DNA from: Neobacillus niacini
Lineage (GTDB): Bacteria > Bacillota > Bacilli > Bacillales > Cytobacillaceae
Assembly (NCBI RefSeq): GCF_030817595.1
Contig: NZ_JAUSZN010000001.1
Location: 8,001-72,000, forward strand
Length of the DNA stretch: 64,000 nt
Direction: 5' to 3'
Made by a program: the position numbers and the translations under genes. Below, one piece after another: positions 36,096 through 45,419 of this stretch. The stretch's first letter is position 1, and each line of letters opens with the position of its first letter. The notes under the pieces are model-generated. The model saw only the letters and a list, made by a program, of their open reading frames with translations. It had not been told where the DNA came from and did not search any database.

Positions 36096-37085
36096 ATGAG
36101 TAAGTGGAAGGAATTAGCGTTTGAGGTGCTAAATGGTCATGTTATTTCAAAAGAGGAAGCATTGGAGATTCTGAATTCCTCCGATATGGAATTACTAGAA
36201 GTGTTGCAAGGAGCCTACGTCATTCGCCATCATTATTATGGAAATAAGGTAAAGCTTAATATGTTAATTAACACAAAATCAGGTCTATGTCCTGAGAATT
36301 GTGGCTATTGTTCGCAATCTAGTATTTCTAGTGCACCGATTGAAAAATATCGAATGGTAGATAAAGATACCATCCTTAAAGGAGCAGAACAAGCCTACCA
36401 GCTTCAGGCTGGTACGTTTTGCATAGTAGCGAGCGGCCGTGGTCCTAGTAATCATGAAGTAGACCAAGTTGTTTCAGCAGTAAAGGAAATAAAGGACAAA
36501 TATCAATTGAAGATTTGTGCCTGCCTTGGAATTTTAAAACCAGAACAAGCCGCCATGCTGAAAGAAGCTGGTGTCGATCGCTACAATCATAACCTTAACA
36601 CCTCAGAAAATCACCATGACTCCATCACGACTTCACACACCTATCAGGATCGAGTGAATACAGTTGAGCTAATTAAAGAAGCTGGAATATCTCCATGTTC
36701 AGGAGTAATAGTCGGCATGAAGGAAAAGAAGGAAGACGTAGTGAACGTGGCGATGAGTCTAAGAGTTTTAGACGCCGATTCCATACCCGTCAATTTTCTA
36801 CATGCAATAGATGGTACCCCGCTTGAAGGTACTAAGGAATTGAATCCTAGGTACTGTTTAAAGGTTTTAGCTCTTATGCGGTATGTGAATCCAACGAAAG
36901 AAATCAGAATTTCAGGTGGACGTGAAGTTAATTTAGGAAGTTTACAGCCACTTGGATTATATGCAGCAAATTCTATTTTTGTAGGAGATTACTTAACAAC
37001 TTCAGGACAAGAAACGACCGCAGATCACCAAATGCTGAAAGATTTAGGATTTGAAGTCGATTTTGTAAAAGAAACAGTTCAATAA
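36096..37085 (+). CDS. bioB: Biotin synthase
   Basis: 329 aa, radical-SAM enzyme that inserts sulfur into dethiobiotin. The SAM cluster motif is CPENCGYCSQS. Other marks are YRMVDKD, YNHNLNTSE and SGGREVNL. Intact and normal length. Only bioY is next to it; none of bioW, A, F, D, I is in the window. Confidence 0.95.
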   Translation: MSKWKELAFEVLNGHVISKEEALEILNSSDMELLEVLQGAYVIRHHYYGNKVKLNMLINTKSGLCPENCGYCSQSSISSAPIEKYRMVDKDTILKGAEQAYQLQAGTFCIVASGRGPSNHEVDQVVSAVKEIKDKYQLKICACLGILKPEQAAMLKEAGVDRYNHNLNTSENHHDSITTSHTYQDRVNTVELIKEAGISPCSGVIVGMKEKKEDVVNVAMSLRVLDADSIPVNFLHAIDGTPLEGTKELNPRYCLKVLALMRYVNPTKEIRISGGREVNLGSLQPLGLYAANSIFVGDYLTTSGQETTADHQMLKDLGFEVDFVKETVQ

Positions 37086-37103
37086 ATAGGACAAAAGAAT
37101 ATT

Positions 37104-37136
37104 TGGGCGTCATCTAGTAGATGATGTCCTTTTTCG
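37104..37136 (+). terminator. Terminator after bioB
   Basis: Stem GGGCGTCATCT/AGATGATGTCC with five T. Confidence 0.85.
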
Positions 37137-37188
37137 CATGTTTTAGTATAAAATACCATTAGACAGTAGTGTTGAAGGGAGAATCGCA

Positions 37189-38289
37189 ATGTCAGAGATA
37201 AATATTTTAGGTGAAGCTTATAAAAAGGCAAAGTATAAGGTGCCTGGTCATCTTCCTAGGAATGTCCAAGTGCTAAAAGAGGCATTAATGAATATCGATG
37301 GAGAGATGGAAAGCGAAATGTACGGAAAGGGAAAGGTCATCGACGACTTCCAAGAAAAAATGGCAAAATACCTGGGCAAAGAGTCCGCTGTATTCTTTCC
37401 AAGCGGGACAATGGCACAGCAAATTGCCTTACGGATTTGGTGTGACCAAAAGGGGATCAAAAAAGTCGCATATCATCCATTAAGTCATTTGGAGATTCAT
37501 GAGGAAGACGGATTGAAGGAATTACACCATATTGAAACGATTTTATTAGCTGATAAAGATAGCGTCATTCAGCTGGAAGATGTACTAGGCTTAGAAGAGG
37601 AAATCGCTTGTTTATTACTCGAGCTGCCGCAAAGGGAGATTGGCGGCCAGCTTCCTGACTACAAAACATTGGAAGACATCTCAGCATTCTGCAAGGAAAA
37701 GGGGATCAAATTACATTTAGACGGAGCAAGACTATTTGAAATTCTCCCTTATTATCAAAAATCGGCTGCAGAAGTCTGTGCTCTGTTTGATAGTGTTTAT
37801 GTTTCTTTCTACAAAGGGATTGGCGGGATTGCAGGGGCGATACTTGCTGGGGATAAAGCTTTTACGGAAGAATCAAAGGTTTGGAAAAGACGCCATGGCG
37901 GAGATTTAATCAGCCTGTATCCGTACATCATAAGTGCTGATTATTATTTTGACCAACGATTATCAAACATGAATCAGTACTACGAAGGAGCAAAAGAACT
38001 TGCCCAATGCTTTAACCAATGTTATCGTGTTTCGACCAAGCCCTTGGAACCAGTCTCTAATATGTTTCATGTCCATTTTGAAGCACCGAAAGACGAGATG
38101 GAAGTGATTCTAGCAGCAATCTACGAAGAAACAGGCATTGGCTTAACCGGTTATGTACGCGAAGTCAACAAGACAACTTGTTACTATGAAGTTAGCATTG
38201 GTGATTTGTATGCCACGCTGCCTAAGGAAGATGTAAAAATAGTCTTTCAACTGCTGGATGAAAAAATGAGAAGGCTTAAAACTCTATAA
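37189..38289 (+). CDS. Threonine aldolase-like PLP enzyme
   Basis: 366 aa, fold type I. The PLP Lys is in VYVSFYKGIGG, the Asp contacting the pyridine nitrogen in LHLDGARLFE, and the N-terminal FFPSGTMAQQIAL binds phosphate. It resembles low-specificity L-threonine aldolases / beta-eliminating lyases that split beta-hydroxy amino acids. Substrate unproven. SD GAAGGGAG. Confidence 0.87.
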   Translation: MSEINILGEAYKKAKYKVPGHLPRNVQVLKEALMNIDGEMESEMYGKGKVIDDFQEKMAKYLGKESAVFFPSGTMAQQIALRIWCDQKGIKKVAYHPLSHLEIHEEDGLKELHHIETILLADKDSVIQLEDVLGLEEEIACLLLELPQREIGGQLPDYKTLEDISAFCKEKGIKLHLDGARLFEILPYYQKSAAEVCALFDSVYVSFYKGIGGIAGAILAGDKAFTEESKVWKRRHGGDLISLYPYIISADYYFDQRLSNMNQYYEGAKELAQCFNQCYRVSTKPLEPVSNMFHVHFEAPKDEMEVILAAIYEETGIGLTGYVREVNKTTCYYEVSIGDLYATLPKEDVKIVFQLLDEKMRRLKTL

Positions 38290-38312
38290 TAGGTGAATGT
38301 TCCATAGATAGG

Positions 38313-38345
38313 AAAATCCCCATTTCATAAAATGGGGATTTTTTC
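38313..38345 (+). terminator. Bidirectional terminator
   Basis: Stem AAAATCCCCATTT/AAATGGGGATTTT with T on the plus strand and A on the left, serving both converging genes. Confidence 0.88.
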
Positions 38346-38346
38346 A

Positions 38347-39918
38347 TTAGATAATATAAGGTCCGAAGAAAATTGTTAATAGTAAAATGTGAAGGCCGAC
38401 AAAATAGCTTATTCTTACCGTACCTGCCCAATCATTTGCTTTTTTAGTATGCATTGTTAACCAAAAAGCGATGATCGCAAATAAAATCATGTAAACGTAG
38501 GAACTGCCGGTAAAGGTTAAGTAACTCGGTGCTTTCGTATAAATGGTATCTAAGAAAAATCGATCCTTCCAAATGAGTGCTGCTACAGCGTAAAGCCCAA
38601 TTCCTGTATAAAAATACCAAACGGGATCGCGATCAGCGATTCGATTTCTAAAGATATACATAAATACAACGAAAAGAATTGGCCAGATAAACCAAATGAC
38701 AGCAAAGGCAATTCCGAAAAAGGATGAAGTGATCATACCAAATGTCTTACCCAGTGCCTGAAGCCAATCGTCTTGTGTATACTTAATTAATGAATCGACT
38801 GTTTTAATATCCGAAGATGATACTTTAATTTTATGGTCATCACCGTCTAAATCTACCCATGCAATGATTTCTTCATTTATCCATTGTGGTTTGGTTGAAA
38901 TTTCTGGTGTATTGCTTCGTCGTTCCGTTTTAGTGGTGCCACTTTCACTGATTTCCGCAGAATAGATATTAAAGGTCGTGCTGTCATTGAATTGAGTTTG
39001 TGTTTGCCCGTTCGCATGAAAAAGAATAGTTGGTTTCCCATTACGAAACGTAAGAACGACATCAGAAACTTCCTTCAAGCTGTTTTGTCCAGCTGGATCT
39101 TCAAAGGTTAACTCGTTTAGAGTTTGCGCATTCGGATTTGTAATACTTGTTAGTAAAAAATAGTTAAAAAACTCTGGATTCCCGCCTTGTGTGGATTGAA
39201 GTTCTTCCTGAAGTAACAGTGCTAATGTTTGACCATCCAATGCAAACGCAATATCATTAACAGCTTTTCCTGGGTCGACATTTATTCTGGATTGGTATAC
39301 GGTCGTCAATTTTCCATTTGCATGCTGCTGCAGTGTAACATCGACTCCTGTTGGATCGGATGTATAGGTCAATAGATTTACTCCCTCTTCGTTCTCTTGA
39401 GGTATGATATCGAGCTTATCTAAATCAATCTCCATTAATTTTTCAGAAGTCTTCGTTTCTGGTGATAGTTGATAAAGCACATGATCTTTCACATAAAGTG
39501 TGGTCGTTTCCAAAGGATAAAACTTCTCAACATCGGAGACGAGCATATTCCTATCTTCGTCATAAATATTTTTAAAATCAAAATAGATAATCGTATTTTC
39601 TTGTTGATAAACCTGCGTCCATTTATTTACCGGTATGTTGTAGGTTTTCTCTTTTTTTACTGTGAAATCCTTGCCCAAAGTAGTAGTGGCTAATTTTCCA
39701 TCTTCAAATCGTGTGAAAATAAAATCTCCATTTTCCGTCACCTTTACAGGTGGCAGTTGATTCAGTTCTGTTTCTCCTATTGTCAGAGCCCTGCTCCAAT
39801 CATCTGCAGGGTGTTCAGTCACATCAGAAAAGTTTTCATAGAATAATAGGAGTATTCCTATTATCATAATAATCCCTGGTACAATCCAATGTAGCTTAGC
39901 TGCGAATTTCTTGTTCAT
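38347..39918 (-). CDS. Unknown membrane protein with large exported domain
   Basis: 523 aa. One N-terminal helix (WIVPGIIMIIGILLLFY), then about 370 exported residues rich in beta strands and repeats reminiscent of a propeller (DFIFTRFEDGKLATTTLG, TIIYFDFKNIYDEDRN), then four C-terminal helices. I do not recognise the family. It may be a sensor or scaffold at the cell surface. ATG at 39918; SD is weak (GGGGGTC). No gene partners on either side. Confidence 0.75.
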   Translation of the reverse strand: MNKKFAAKLHWIVPGIIMIIGILLLFYENFSDVTEHPADDWSRALTIGETELNQLPPVKVTENGDFIFTRFEDGKLATTTLGKDFTVKKEKTYNIPVNKWTQVYQQENTIIYFDFKNIYDEDRNMLVSDVEKFYPLETTTLYVKDHVLYQLSPETKTSEKLMEIDLDKLDIIPQENEEGVNLLTYTSDPTGVDVTLQQHANGKLTTVYQSRINVDPGKAVNDIAFALDGQTLALLLQEELQSTQGGNPEFFNYFLLTSITNPNAQTLNELTFEDPAGQNSLKEVSDVVLTFRNGKPTILFHANGQTQTQFNDSTTFNIYSAEISESGTTKTERRSNTPEISTKPQWINEEIIAWVDLDGDDHKIKVSSSDIKTVDSLIKYTQDDWLQALGKTFGMITSSFFGIAFAVIWFIWPILFVVFMYIFRNRIADRDPVWYFYTGIGLYAVAALIWKDRFFLDTIYTKAPSYLTFTGSSYVYMILFAIIAFWLTMHTKKANDWAGTVRISYFVGLHILLLTIFFGPYII

Positions 39919-40118
39919 ATTAGACCCCCATGAAACATGTTCAAGTTCTCTATTTAGTTTGACTAAACAATATTAACATAATTCTGATAGATTAGGCTAT
40001 TTCAAATATAAAGACTTTGTAAAAAAATGTTAGTAGTGATTTAACCTGCTATTAGATAATCCTCAATGGCATTTTCATGGTAAGATAATAGGAGAAAACT
40101 GTGTTTTAGGAGATATAT

Positions 40119-40856
40119 ATGAAAGAAAAGAAGAAACTCCAAGAGGTAGATTTATATAAACCGATTCAGAGGTTTTTTTTACGAGAAGGCTATGAGGTTT
40201 ACGGTGAAGTGAAGGACTGTGATATCGTCGCAGTGAAAGAGGATGAGCTGATCATAGTTGAATTAAAACTCACTTTAAGTGTCGATCTTCTTATTCAGGC
40301 AGTAAAACGACAAAAATTAACCAATCAAGTATATATAGCAATCCCTAGACCAAAAGGCCGTTTGAATTCTAAGCAATGGGCTGAAAAATGTCATCTAGTG
40401 AAAAGATTAGAGCTAGGCTTAATTGTCGTTTCCTTTCCAGGTAATGGCTCGAAAGCAGATATACTGATCCACCCAACTCCCTATACTGGTAAGATAGCAA
40501 TCGGGAGAAATAAGTTGAAAAGAGATGCTATCTTGAAAGAAATAGGCGGACGCAGTGCTGATTTTAATGTAGGGGGAAGCAGTCGGACAAAAATTATGAC
40601 GGCCTACAAAGAAAATTGTATTCAAATTGCTTGTTTTCTAGATAAACTGGGACCTCTATCCCCGAAGGCTTTAAAGATTTTGGGTGCAGGTGATAAAATT
40701 CCCTCCATTTTAACAAATAACTATTATGGATGGTTTGAACGGATTAAGAGAGGTACCTATGCGATTACTGAGAAGGGCAGGCTTGAAGTGCAGGAGTATC
40801 AGGAGTTAGTTAAATATTATCTAGAAAAATTAGGGGATGGAGGAGATTCCAATTGA
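40119..40856 (+). CDS. DUF2161 family, putative PD-(D/E)XK nuclease-like protein
   Basis: 245 aa. The N-terminal domain has the nuclease-like core: Glu in PIQRFFLREGYEVYGE, Asp in KDCDIVAVK and the Glu-x-Lys in LIIVELK. A winged-helix-like tail follows (SPKALKILGAGDKIPSILTNNYYGWFERI and YAITEKGRLEV). Described in databases as a putative phosphodiesterase; no biochemistry known to me. It is followed at once by a degraded gene. Confidence 0.78.
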   Translation: MKEKKKLQEVDLYKPIQRFFLREGYEVYGEVKDCDIVAVKEDELIIVELKLTLSVDLLIQAVKRQKLTNQVYIAIPRPKGRLNSKQWAEKCHLVKRLELGLIVVSFPGNGSKADILIHPTPYTGKIAIGRNKLKRDAILKEIGGRSADFNVGGSSRTKIMTAYKENCIQIACFLDKLGPLSPKALKILGAGDKIPSILTNNYYGWFERIKRGTYAITEKGRLEVQEYQELVKYYLEKLGDGGDSN

Positions 40857-40857
40857 A

Positions 40858-41103
40858 GAGTCGAGCAGGGTTATGCCGATTTGCGCGGACTAGCACCAAG
40901 AGAACGGGTGGAGATGATCATTGAGAATTGTACCTACCCAATGTATCCAGAGCAGCTTCATGACTATTAGCTAGAGGCATTAATGAGAGGTGTTCAACTC
41001 CGCATGTATTAGAAAAAGCCTCCTCTTAGCACACCAATTTGGCCCAGCACGGGAGATGTTAAAAAAGTATTTGAAACGGTCTAGAAAAAACTTTGGAGAT
41101 TAA
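40858..41103 (+). pseudogene. Remnant of acetyl-CoA hydrolase/transferase C-terminus
   Basis: Read across three frames the stretch gives the C-terminus of a succinate/acetate CoA-transferase. Frame one yields EQGYADLRGLAPRERVEM and ENCTYPMYPEQLHDY then a stop. A shift near 40997 gives TPHVLEKASS. A shift near 41026 gives LAHQFGPAREMLKKYLKRS and ends at TAA 41101-41103. The 5' four-fifths of the gene are gone. There are two frameshifts and at least one in-frame stop. Confidence 0.8.
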
Positions 41104-41250
41104 TTTGCTTTAATTGGATATGTCTGTTATAGTAAGGAAGAATTATTTTTGTTTGTCAGTTGGATTAAAAAGTTTTCAAACTTTACGTCTAAAGAACTGA
41201 GCAAGGATAGTAACACAATGTGTGCACAGCACACGAGGAGGATACAACAA

Positions 41251-41451
41251 ATGGAACAAGGTAAAGTAAAATGGTTTAATGCAGAAAAAGGTTTCGGATT
41301 CATTGAAAGAGAAGCAGGAGACGACGTATTCGTACATTTCTCAGCTATCCAAAGCGAAGGTTTCAAAACTTTAGACGAAGGTCAAGCAGTTACTTTTGAA
41401 GTAGAACAAGGTCAACGTGGACCCCAAGCTACTAACGTTCGTAAAGCATAA
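41251..41451 (+). CDS. Cold shock protein (CspB/CspD type)
   Basis: 66 aa, single OB-fold. RNP1 KGFGFIE and RNP2 VFVHFSAI are intact, and it starts [10 protein letters not shown]. It binds single-stranded RNA or DNA and helps translation in the cold. ATG at 41251 behind SD GAGGAGG. The leader of about 140 bases contains a GTGTGC/GCACAC hairpin (41219-41234) and probably mediates cold control. Confidence 0.94.
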   Translation: MEQGKVKWFNAEKGFGFIEREAGDDVFVHFSAIQSEGFKTLDEGQAVTFEVEQGQRGPQATNVRKA

Positions 41452-41466
41452 TTGAACCGACATATA

Positions 41467-41496
41467 TAAAAGACTCTCTTTTGAGAGTCTTTTTTC
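41467..41496 (+). terminator. Terminator after csp
   Basis: Stem AAAAGACTCTC/GAGAGTCTTTT with T tail. Confidence 0.9.
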
Positions 41497-41556
41497 TTTG
41501 TTCAGGGGGGATTGTGGCCTTGGATGAGGGAAATATGGTTTAGTGGCTGCCATTCT

Positions 41557-41641
41557 GAGCTATTCGTGCCCGTGAACGAGGAAAAGTGGGGCTAGCGGTA
41601 ACGAATAGGAGCTATTCGTGCCCGTGAACGAGGAAAAGTGG
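41557..41641. repeat. 52-bp tandem repeat, family A, left part
   Basis: A half unit (41557-41580), one full 52-bp unit (41581-41632) and the first nine bases of another (41633-41641). Each unit contains the dyad ACGAATA-GGAGC-TATTCGT and the segment GCCCGTGAACGAG. The array is interrupted by an IS256-family element and resumes at 43124. Confidence 0.88.
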
Positions 41642-41738
41642 ATTAAGTCCATATAATTGTGTAAAAAGAAAGAGTCATTTTATTCACTCTTGGCAACACT
41701 GTTTTCAGCGACGATAAACAATGAAAAGAGGAATTAAA

Positions 41739-42905
41739 ATGACTCACTTACAGTTTAACCTAGATTTAGACCTTTTAAAAGAATCCGTTATCAATTCTAA
41801 TCTAGATATGGTGATTAAATCAGCGATTGTCTTAGTCCTTAATGAAGTCATGGAAAACGAGAGAGACGATTATTTACGTGCGGCTGCTTATGAACGGTCT
41901 CCAGATCGCCGAGACTACCGAAATGGCTACTATGAACGTGAATTGATCCTAGGTATTGGCAAACTAAAGCTAAAGGTCCCAAGGACCAGAAATGGTGAGT
42001 TTTCCACTTCCGTCTTCGAAAAGTATGCTCGCTGTGACCAAGCCCTGGTCCTCTCCATGCTAGAAATGGTCATTAACGGTGTTTCAACTCGGAAAGTCAC
42101 GCATATAGTCGAGCAGCTCTGTGGGGAAAATATATCGAAATCATTTGTGTCTTCCCTTACCCAAAAGCTTGACCCCATTATTAATGATTGGAACAAACGC
42201 CCTTTGAATGTCATGTATTATCCTTATGTTTTTGTGGATGCCATGTATATTAAGGTCCGGGAACACAACCGGGTTATCTCAAAAGCCGTGTACATTGCGA
42301 CTGCCATTACTGAGAAGAATACACGTGAAATCCTTGGGCTTAGTGTGGATCATGCAGAAGACTTCGAGAGTTGGAGTCGTTTCTTCCAACAGCTTAAATC
42401 CCGTGGGCTTCAATCCCCCAAACTGGTCATCTCAGATGCTCATCTAGGGCTACAAAAGGCAATACAGCGCGATTTTATTGGTACTACATGGCAAAGATGC
42501 ACGGTACATTTTAAACGCAACATAATAGGGAAGCTCTCCAAGAAAGATTCCGTAGAGATACGCTCCATGATTAAACGTGTCTTTGAAGCTGTTACGATTG
42601 AGGATATCCGTAGATTTAAGAATGAATTAATGAACCAGTTTGGGGATGAAGCTAAATATGCCAAAGCCTTGGAAACTTTAGATGAAGGCTTCGAAGATGC
42701 CATTCAATACCTAAACTTTCCTGAGAAGATGCACCCTCATATACGAAGTACAAATTCACTTGAACGCTTAAACCAAGAAGTCCGTAGAAGGGAGAAAGTT
42801 ATTCGTATCTTTCCCAATACTCAATCTGCCTTTCGATTGGTAGGTGCTGTTCTCATGCAATACCAGGAGGTCTACTCCAAAAGAAAGACATTACTTAATA
42901 ACTAA
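41739..42905 (+). CDS. IS256-family transposase
   Basis: 388 aa, mutator-type DDE enzyme. The first Asp is in YVFVDAMYIKVRE, the second in LVISDAHLGLQKAI, and the Glu in RSTNSLERLNQEVRRR. Zinc-like C/H motif WQRCTVHFKRN. ATG at 41739 lies eight bases behind AAGAGGA. No stop or frameshift. Confidence 0.94.
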   Translation: MTHLQFNLDLDLLKESVINSNLDMVIKSAIVLVLNEVMENERDDYLRAAAYERSPDRRDYRNGYYERELILGIGKLKLKVPRTRNGEFSTSVFEKYARCDQALVLSMLEMVINGVSTRKVTHIVEQLCGENISKSFVSSLTQKLDPIINDWNKRPLNVMYYPYVFVDAMYIKVREHNRVISKAVYIATAITEKNTREILGLSVDHAEDFESWSRFFQQLKSRGLQSPKLVISDAHLGLQKAIQRDFIGTTWQRCTVHFKRNIIGKLSKKDSVEIRSMIKRVFEAVTIEDIRRFKNELMNQFGDEAKYAKALETLDEGFEDAIQYLNFPEKMHPHIRSTNSLERLNQEVRRREKVIRIFPNTQSAFRLVGAVLMQYQEVYSKRKTLLNN

Positions 42906-42948
42906 TTAAACTTTTATTTTTCGCCTCCACTTCCATCATGGAATGATC

Positions 42949-43006
42949 ACATATCCAGGAAGGGCTGTCAAAGTGAAGAGCCTTTGACAGCCCTCCCCGG
43001 ATATGT
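42949..43006. terminator. Long hairpin inside the IS end
   Basis: Stem ATATCC(A)GG(A)AGGGCTGTCAAAG with CTTTGACAGCCCT(C)CC(C)GGATAT just behind the transposase gene. There is no T run, so it may stabilise the transcript or block read-through in either direction. Confidence 0.6.
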
Positions 43007-43123
43007 AGATAAAAAACCATGGAAGTTTCGTCAAAAAAAAATGAAAGGGTTTGGATAGATAATCAACAAAAGTGAAGTTGAAAACAATTGCTTTTGATTT
43101 TACACAATATTCAGGACTTGACT

Positions 43124-43260
43124 GAAAAGTGGGGTTGGCGGTAACGAATAGGAGCTATTCGTGCCCGTGAACGAGGAAAAGTGGGGTTGGCGGTAACGAA
43201 TAGGAGCTATTCGTGCCCGTAAACTAAGAAAAGAAGGGTTAGCGGTAACGAATAAAAAAT
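43124..43260. repeat. 52-bp tandem repeat, family A, right part
   Basis: Units at 43124-43175 and 43176-43227 (end diverging) and a partial unit from 43228 that decays after CGGTAACGAATA. Same family as 41557-41641; the IS lies between. Confidence 0.88.
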
Positions 43261-43311
43261 TAATCATGCCATAATCTCTAATAACCATCAAGAATTTACA
43301 TACTTTTAAAC

Positions 43312-43341
43312 AAAAAAACCCTGCTCAGGAATTGAGCAGGG
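43312..43341 (-). terminator. Terminator of LysM gene
   Basis: Stem CCCTGCTCA/TGAGCAGGG with seven T in minus orientation, 105 bases past the stop codon. Confidence 0.85.
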
Positions 43342-43446
43342 CGGGTAATCGAAAAACGTAAAACGTAAAGCAAATGGTAGACACAGTATAGCACACATTT
43401 GTCGCAATCCCTAATTATTTTTAAAAATAATCAAAAAACTACCAAT

Positions 43447-45219
43447 TTAACGAATTCCTGCGGCTTTTTCAACCTGCGCTTGATGTTTGGTATCTGCTTT
43501 TCCATCGACATGTCGCGTGCTATTTCCAAAATAAACATCAAAATGTCCTGTAATCCCATTGTCAGCAATATAGTCCCGTTCATGAGGCATAAAACTCATG
43601 CTGGCTGCTATTTTTCTTCCATCGATTTCAAGGATCACAGCTCTAGGAGTCCAAGAAAATCCTCCCCAAATGCTTTTGGCTATATTGGAATCATTCGCAG
43701 TAACTGTTTCACTGTCAGCGTGGTTCGCGCCAATGGTCCGCTTTATATAAAAACTTCTTCCTGTTTCAAAGTCTGTGACTTTAGTTATCTTCCCAATGGT
43801 AAAAATATATTGAGCCTCCGTCCACCAATCCATATATTCTCCATGTCTATCACTGACAACCTCTTTTACGCCAATGGTGTGAAGAGGTATTTTCAATACT
43901 TGACCCACTGAAAGCATACTGCTCATTGTTAGGTTATTGGCTTTTAATAGTTCTGCCTGAGGAACTCCATACCGTACGCTTAAGTCCCAAATGTTCTCAC
44001 CAGGTGCTATGGTGTGAGTAGTATACGTAATCGTATTCGTTCCTGTCTGAGTGGGTGCATTCAACCCATCAGGTATGGTTAGAGCTTGACCCACTTGTAA
44101 AAAATCACTATTTAAATGGTTCGCAGCTCGAATACTGTCAACGGTAACATCAAATCGTTTCGCGATTACGGAAAGACTGTCCCCGGATTTGACCGTATAT
44201 GTAAAGGTTTTTCTCTCTTCTTCGACTTGCGGTGCAGGCGTAGGCGGTTCTCCCATTGTTGTGCCAGCAGCCGTAATGGTTAACGTTTGTCCAATTGAGA
44301 GAATATCACTCGTTAAGTTATTCGCACCTCTCAACGCAGAGACAGTTGTCCCGAATCGATTAGAAATGCTATATAAAGTATCCCCTACTGCCACAGTATA
44401 TTGTGTAGATACAGGAGCAACCGGCTGAGCAGGTGTGGCCACGGCAGTTGGAATGGTTAACGTTTGACCGATTGAAAGGATGTCACTGGTTAAGTGATTT
44501 GCACTTCTCAACGCAGAGACAGTTGTCCCAAATCGATTAGAAATGCTATATAAAGTATCCCCTGCTGCCACAGTATATTGTGCAGATAGAGGAGCAACCG
44601 GCTGAGCAGGTGTGGCCACGGCAGTTGGAATGGTTAACGTTTGACCGATTGAAAGGATATCACTGGTTAAGTGATTTGCACTTCTCAAAGCAGAGACAGT
44701 TGTCCCAAAACGATTAGAAATGCTATATAAAGTATCTCCCGCCGCCACAGTGTGAAATTTAGCTCCCGATGGTGGGATCGTTAATAGTTGCCCAATCTGA
44801 AGAAAGTCAGATGTTAAATGATTGGCGCTTCTCAACGCTTCCGGTGTGGTTCCAAACCTTTTTGAAATACCATAGACAGTATCTCCCGCTGCCACATTAT
44901 AAGTAGCGATCGAATTTCCATCTGTTTGGGCTGCAGTAGCGGGTGTATTTGCTGCTTGTACAGCGCTGCTATCAGTTGTACTTAACGAAATAGATGTCAC
45001 CGCTATACCCCCAAGGATGACCTTAATCATCGTTACCTTTAAACCAGGGTACCGTTCTTTTATGATTTGCTTGGCTGTTTCTTGCAGGTTTTTATCTGAA
45101 GAAGGTTCACTTCCTAGTTCGCCAGCAAACTCCGATAACTGGTCATCCAAGTATATAAATAACGTGAATTCATCACTTTGGGGATTCAATTTTCTAATTT
45201 CATGTCTTTGAACATTCAA
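43447..45219 (-). CDS. LysM-repeat cell-wall protein
   Basis: 590 aa. N-terminal 60 residues are cytoplasmic-like (LNPQSDEFTLFIYLDDQLSEFAGEL), then one hydrophobic segment (VTMIKVILGGIAVTSISLS) acts as signal or anchor. Six LysM modules (about residues 103-435), each with a GDTLYSISNRFGTTVSALR-like core, bind peptidoglycan. Modules two to four are nearly identical. A C-terminal domain of about 140 residues (IGANHADSETVTANDS, WGGFSWTPRAVILEIDGRKIAAS) is shared with other Bacillus and Clostridium LysM proteins; its activity is unknown. ATG at 45219, SD AAGGGAGAATC. Confidence 0.88.
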   Translation of the reverse strand: MNVQRHEIRKLNPQSDEFTLFIYLDDQLSEFAGELGSEPSSDKNLQETAKQIIKERYPGLKVTMIKVILGGIAVTSISLSTTDSSAVQAANTPATAAQTDGNSIATYNVAAGDTVYGISKRFGTTPEALRSANHLTSDFLQIGQLLTIPPSGAKFHTVAAGDTLYSISNRFGTTVSALRSANHLTSDILSIGQTLTIPTAVATPAQPVAPLSAQYTVAAGDTLYSISNRFGTTVSALRSANHLTSDILSIGQTLTIPTAVATPAQPVAPVSTQYTVAVGDTLYSISNRFGTTVSALRGANNLTSDILSIGQTLTITAAGTTMGEPPTPAPQVEEERKTFTYTVKSGDSLSVIAKRFDVTVDSIRAANHLNSDFLQVGQALTIPDGLNAPTQTGTNTITYTTHTIAPGENIWDLSVRYGVPQAELLKANNLTMSSMLSVGQVLKIPLHTIGVKEVVSDRHGEYMDWWTEAQYIFTIGKITKVTDFETGRSFYIKRTIGANHADSETVTANDSNIAKSIWGGFSWTPRAVILEIDGRKIAASMSFMPHERDYIADNGITGHFDVYFGNSTRHVDGKADTKHQAQVEKAAGIR

Positions 45220-45419
45220 CTTGATTATGATTCTCCCTTCGCAAAAAAAAATATAAAACTTAGTATTCTTCAGGAAAACAATATTATAAGGTTATTTTTA
45301 CAATAAGTACGATAATCCCAAAGGATTATTTAAGGAAAAATAGCATATTTAAAAGGTTTAGAGGACTTTTTGTTGAAATAAGTATAGTAAGTTTTTCCAT
45401 TAGTGAGGTGGGATAAAAA

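Larger units (their letters stand above)
41642..43123 (+). mobile_element. IS256-family insertion sequence
   Basis: 1482 bp. The ends are inverted: left GATTAAGTCC...TTGTGTAAAA, right (reversed) AGTCAAGTCC...TTGTGTAAAA, about 18 of 22 inner positions equal. GAAAAGTGG flanks both sides (41633-41641 and 43124-43132), a 8-9 bp target duplication as expected for IS256. It is inserted in a 52-bp tandem repeat. It carries one intact transposase gene and so may be mobile. Confidence 0.88.

Noticed and set aside
41149..41250. Longer cold shock protein start
   Set aside because: The extra 34 residues are unlike any Csp, and the ATG at 41251 has GAGGAGG in front.
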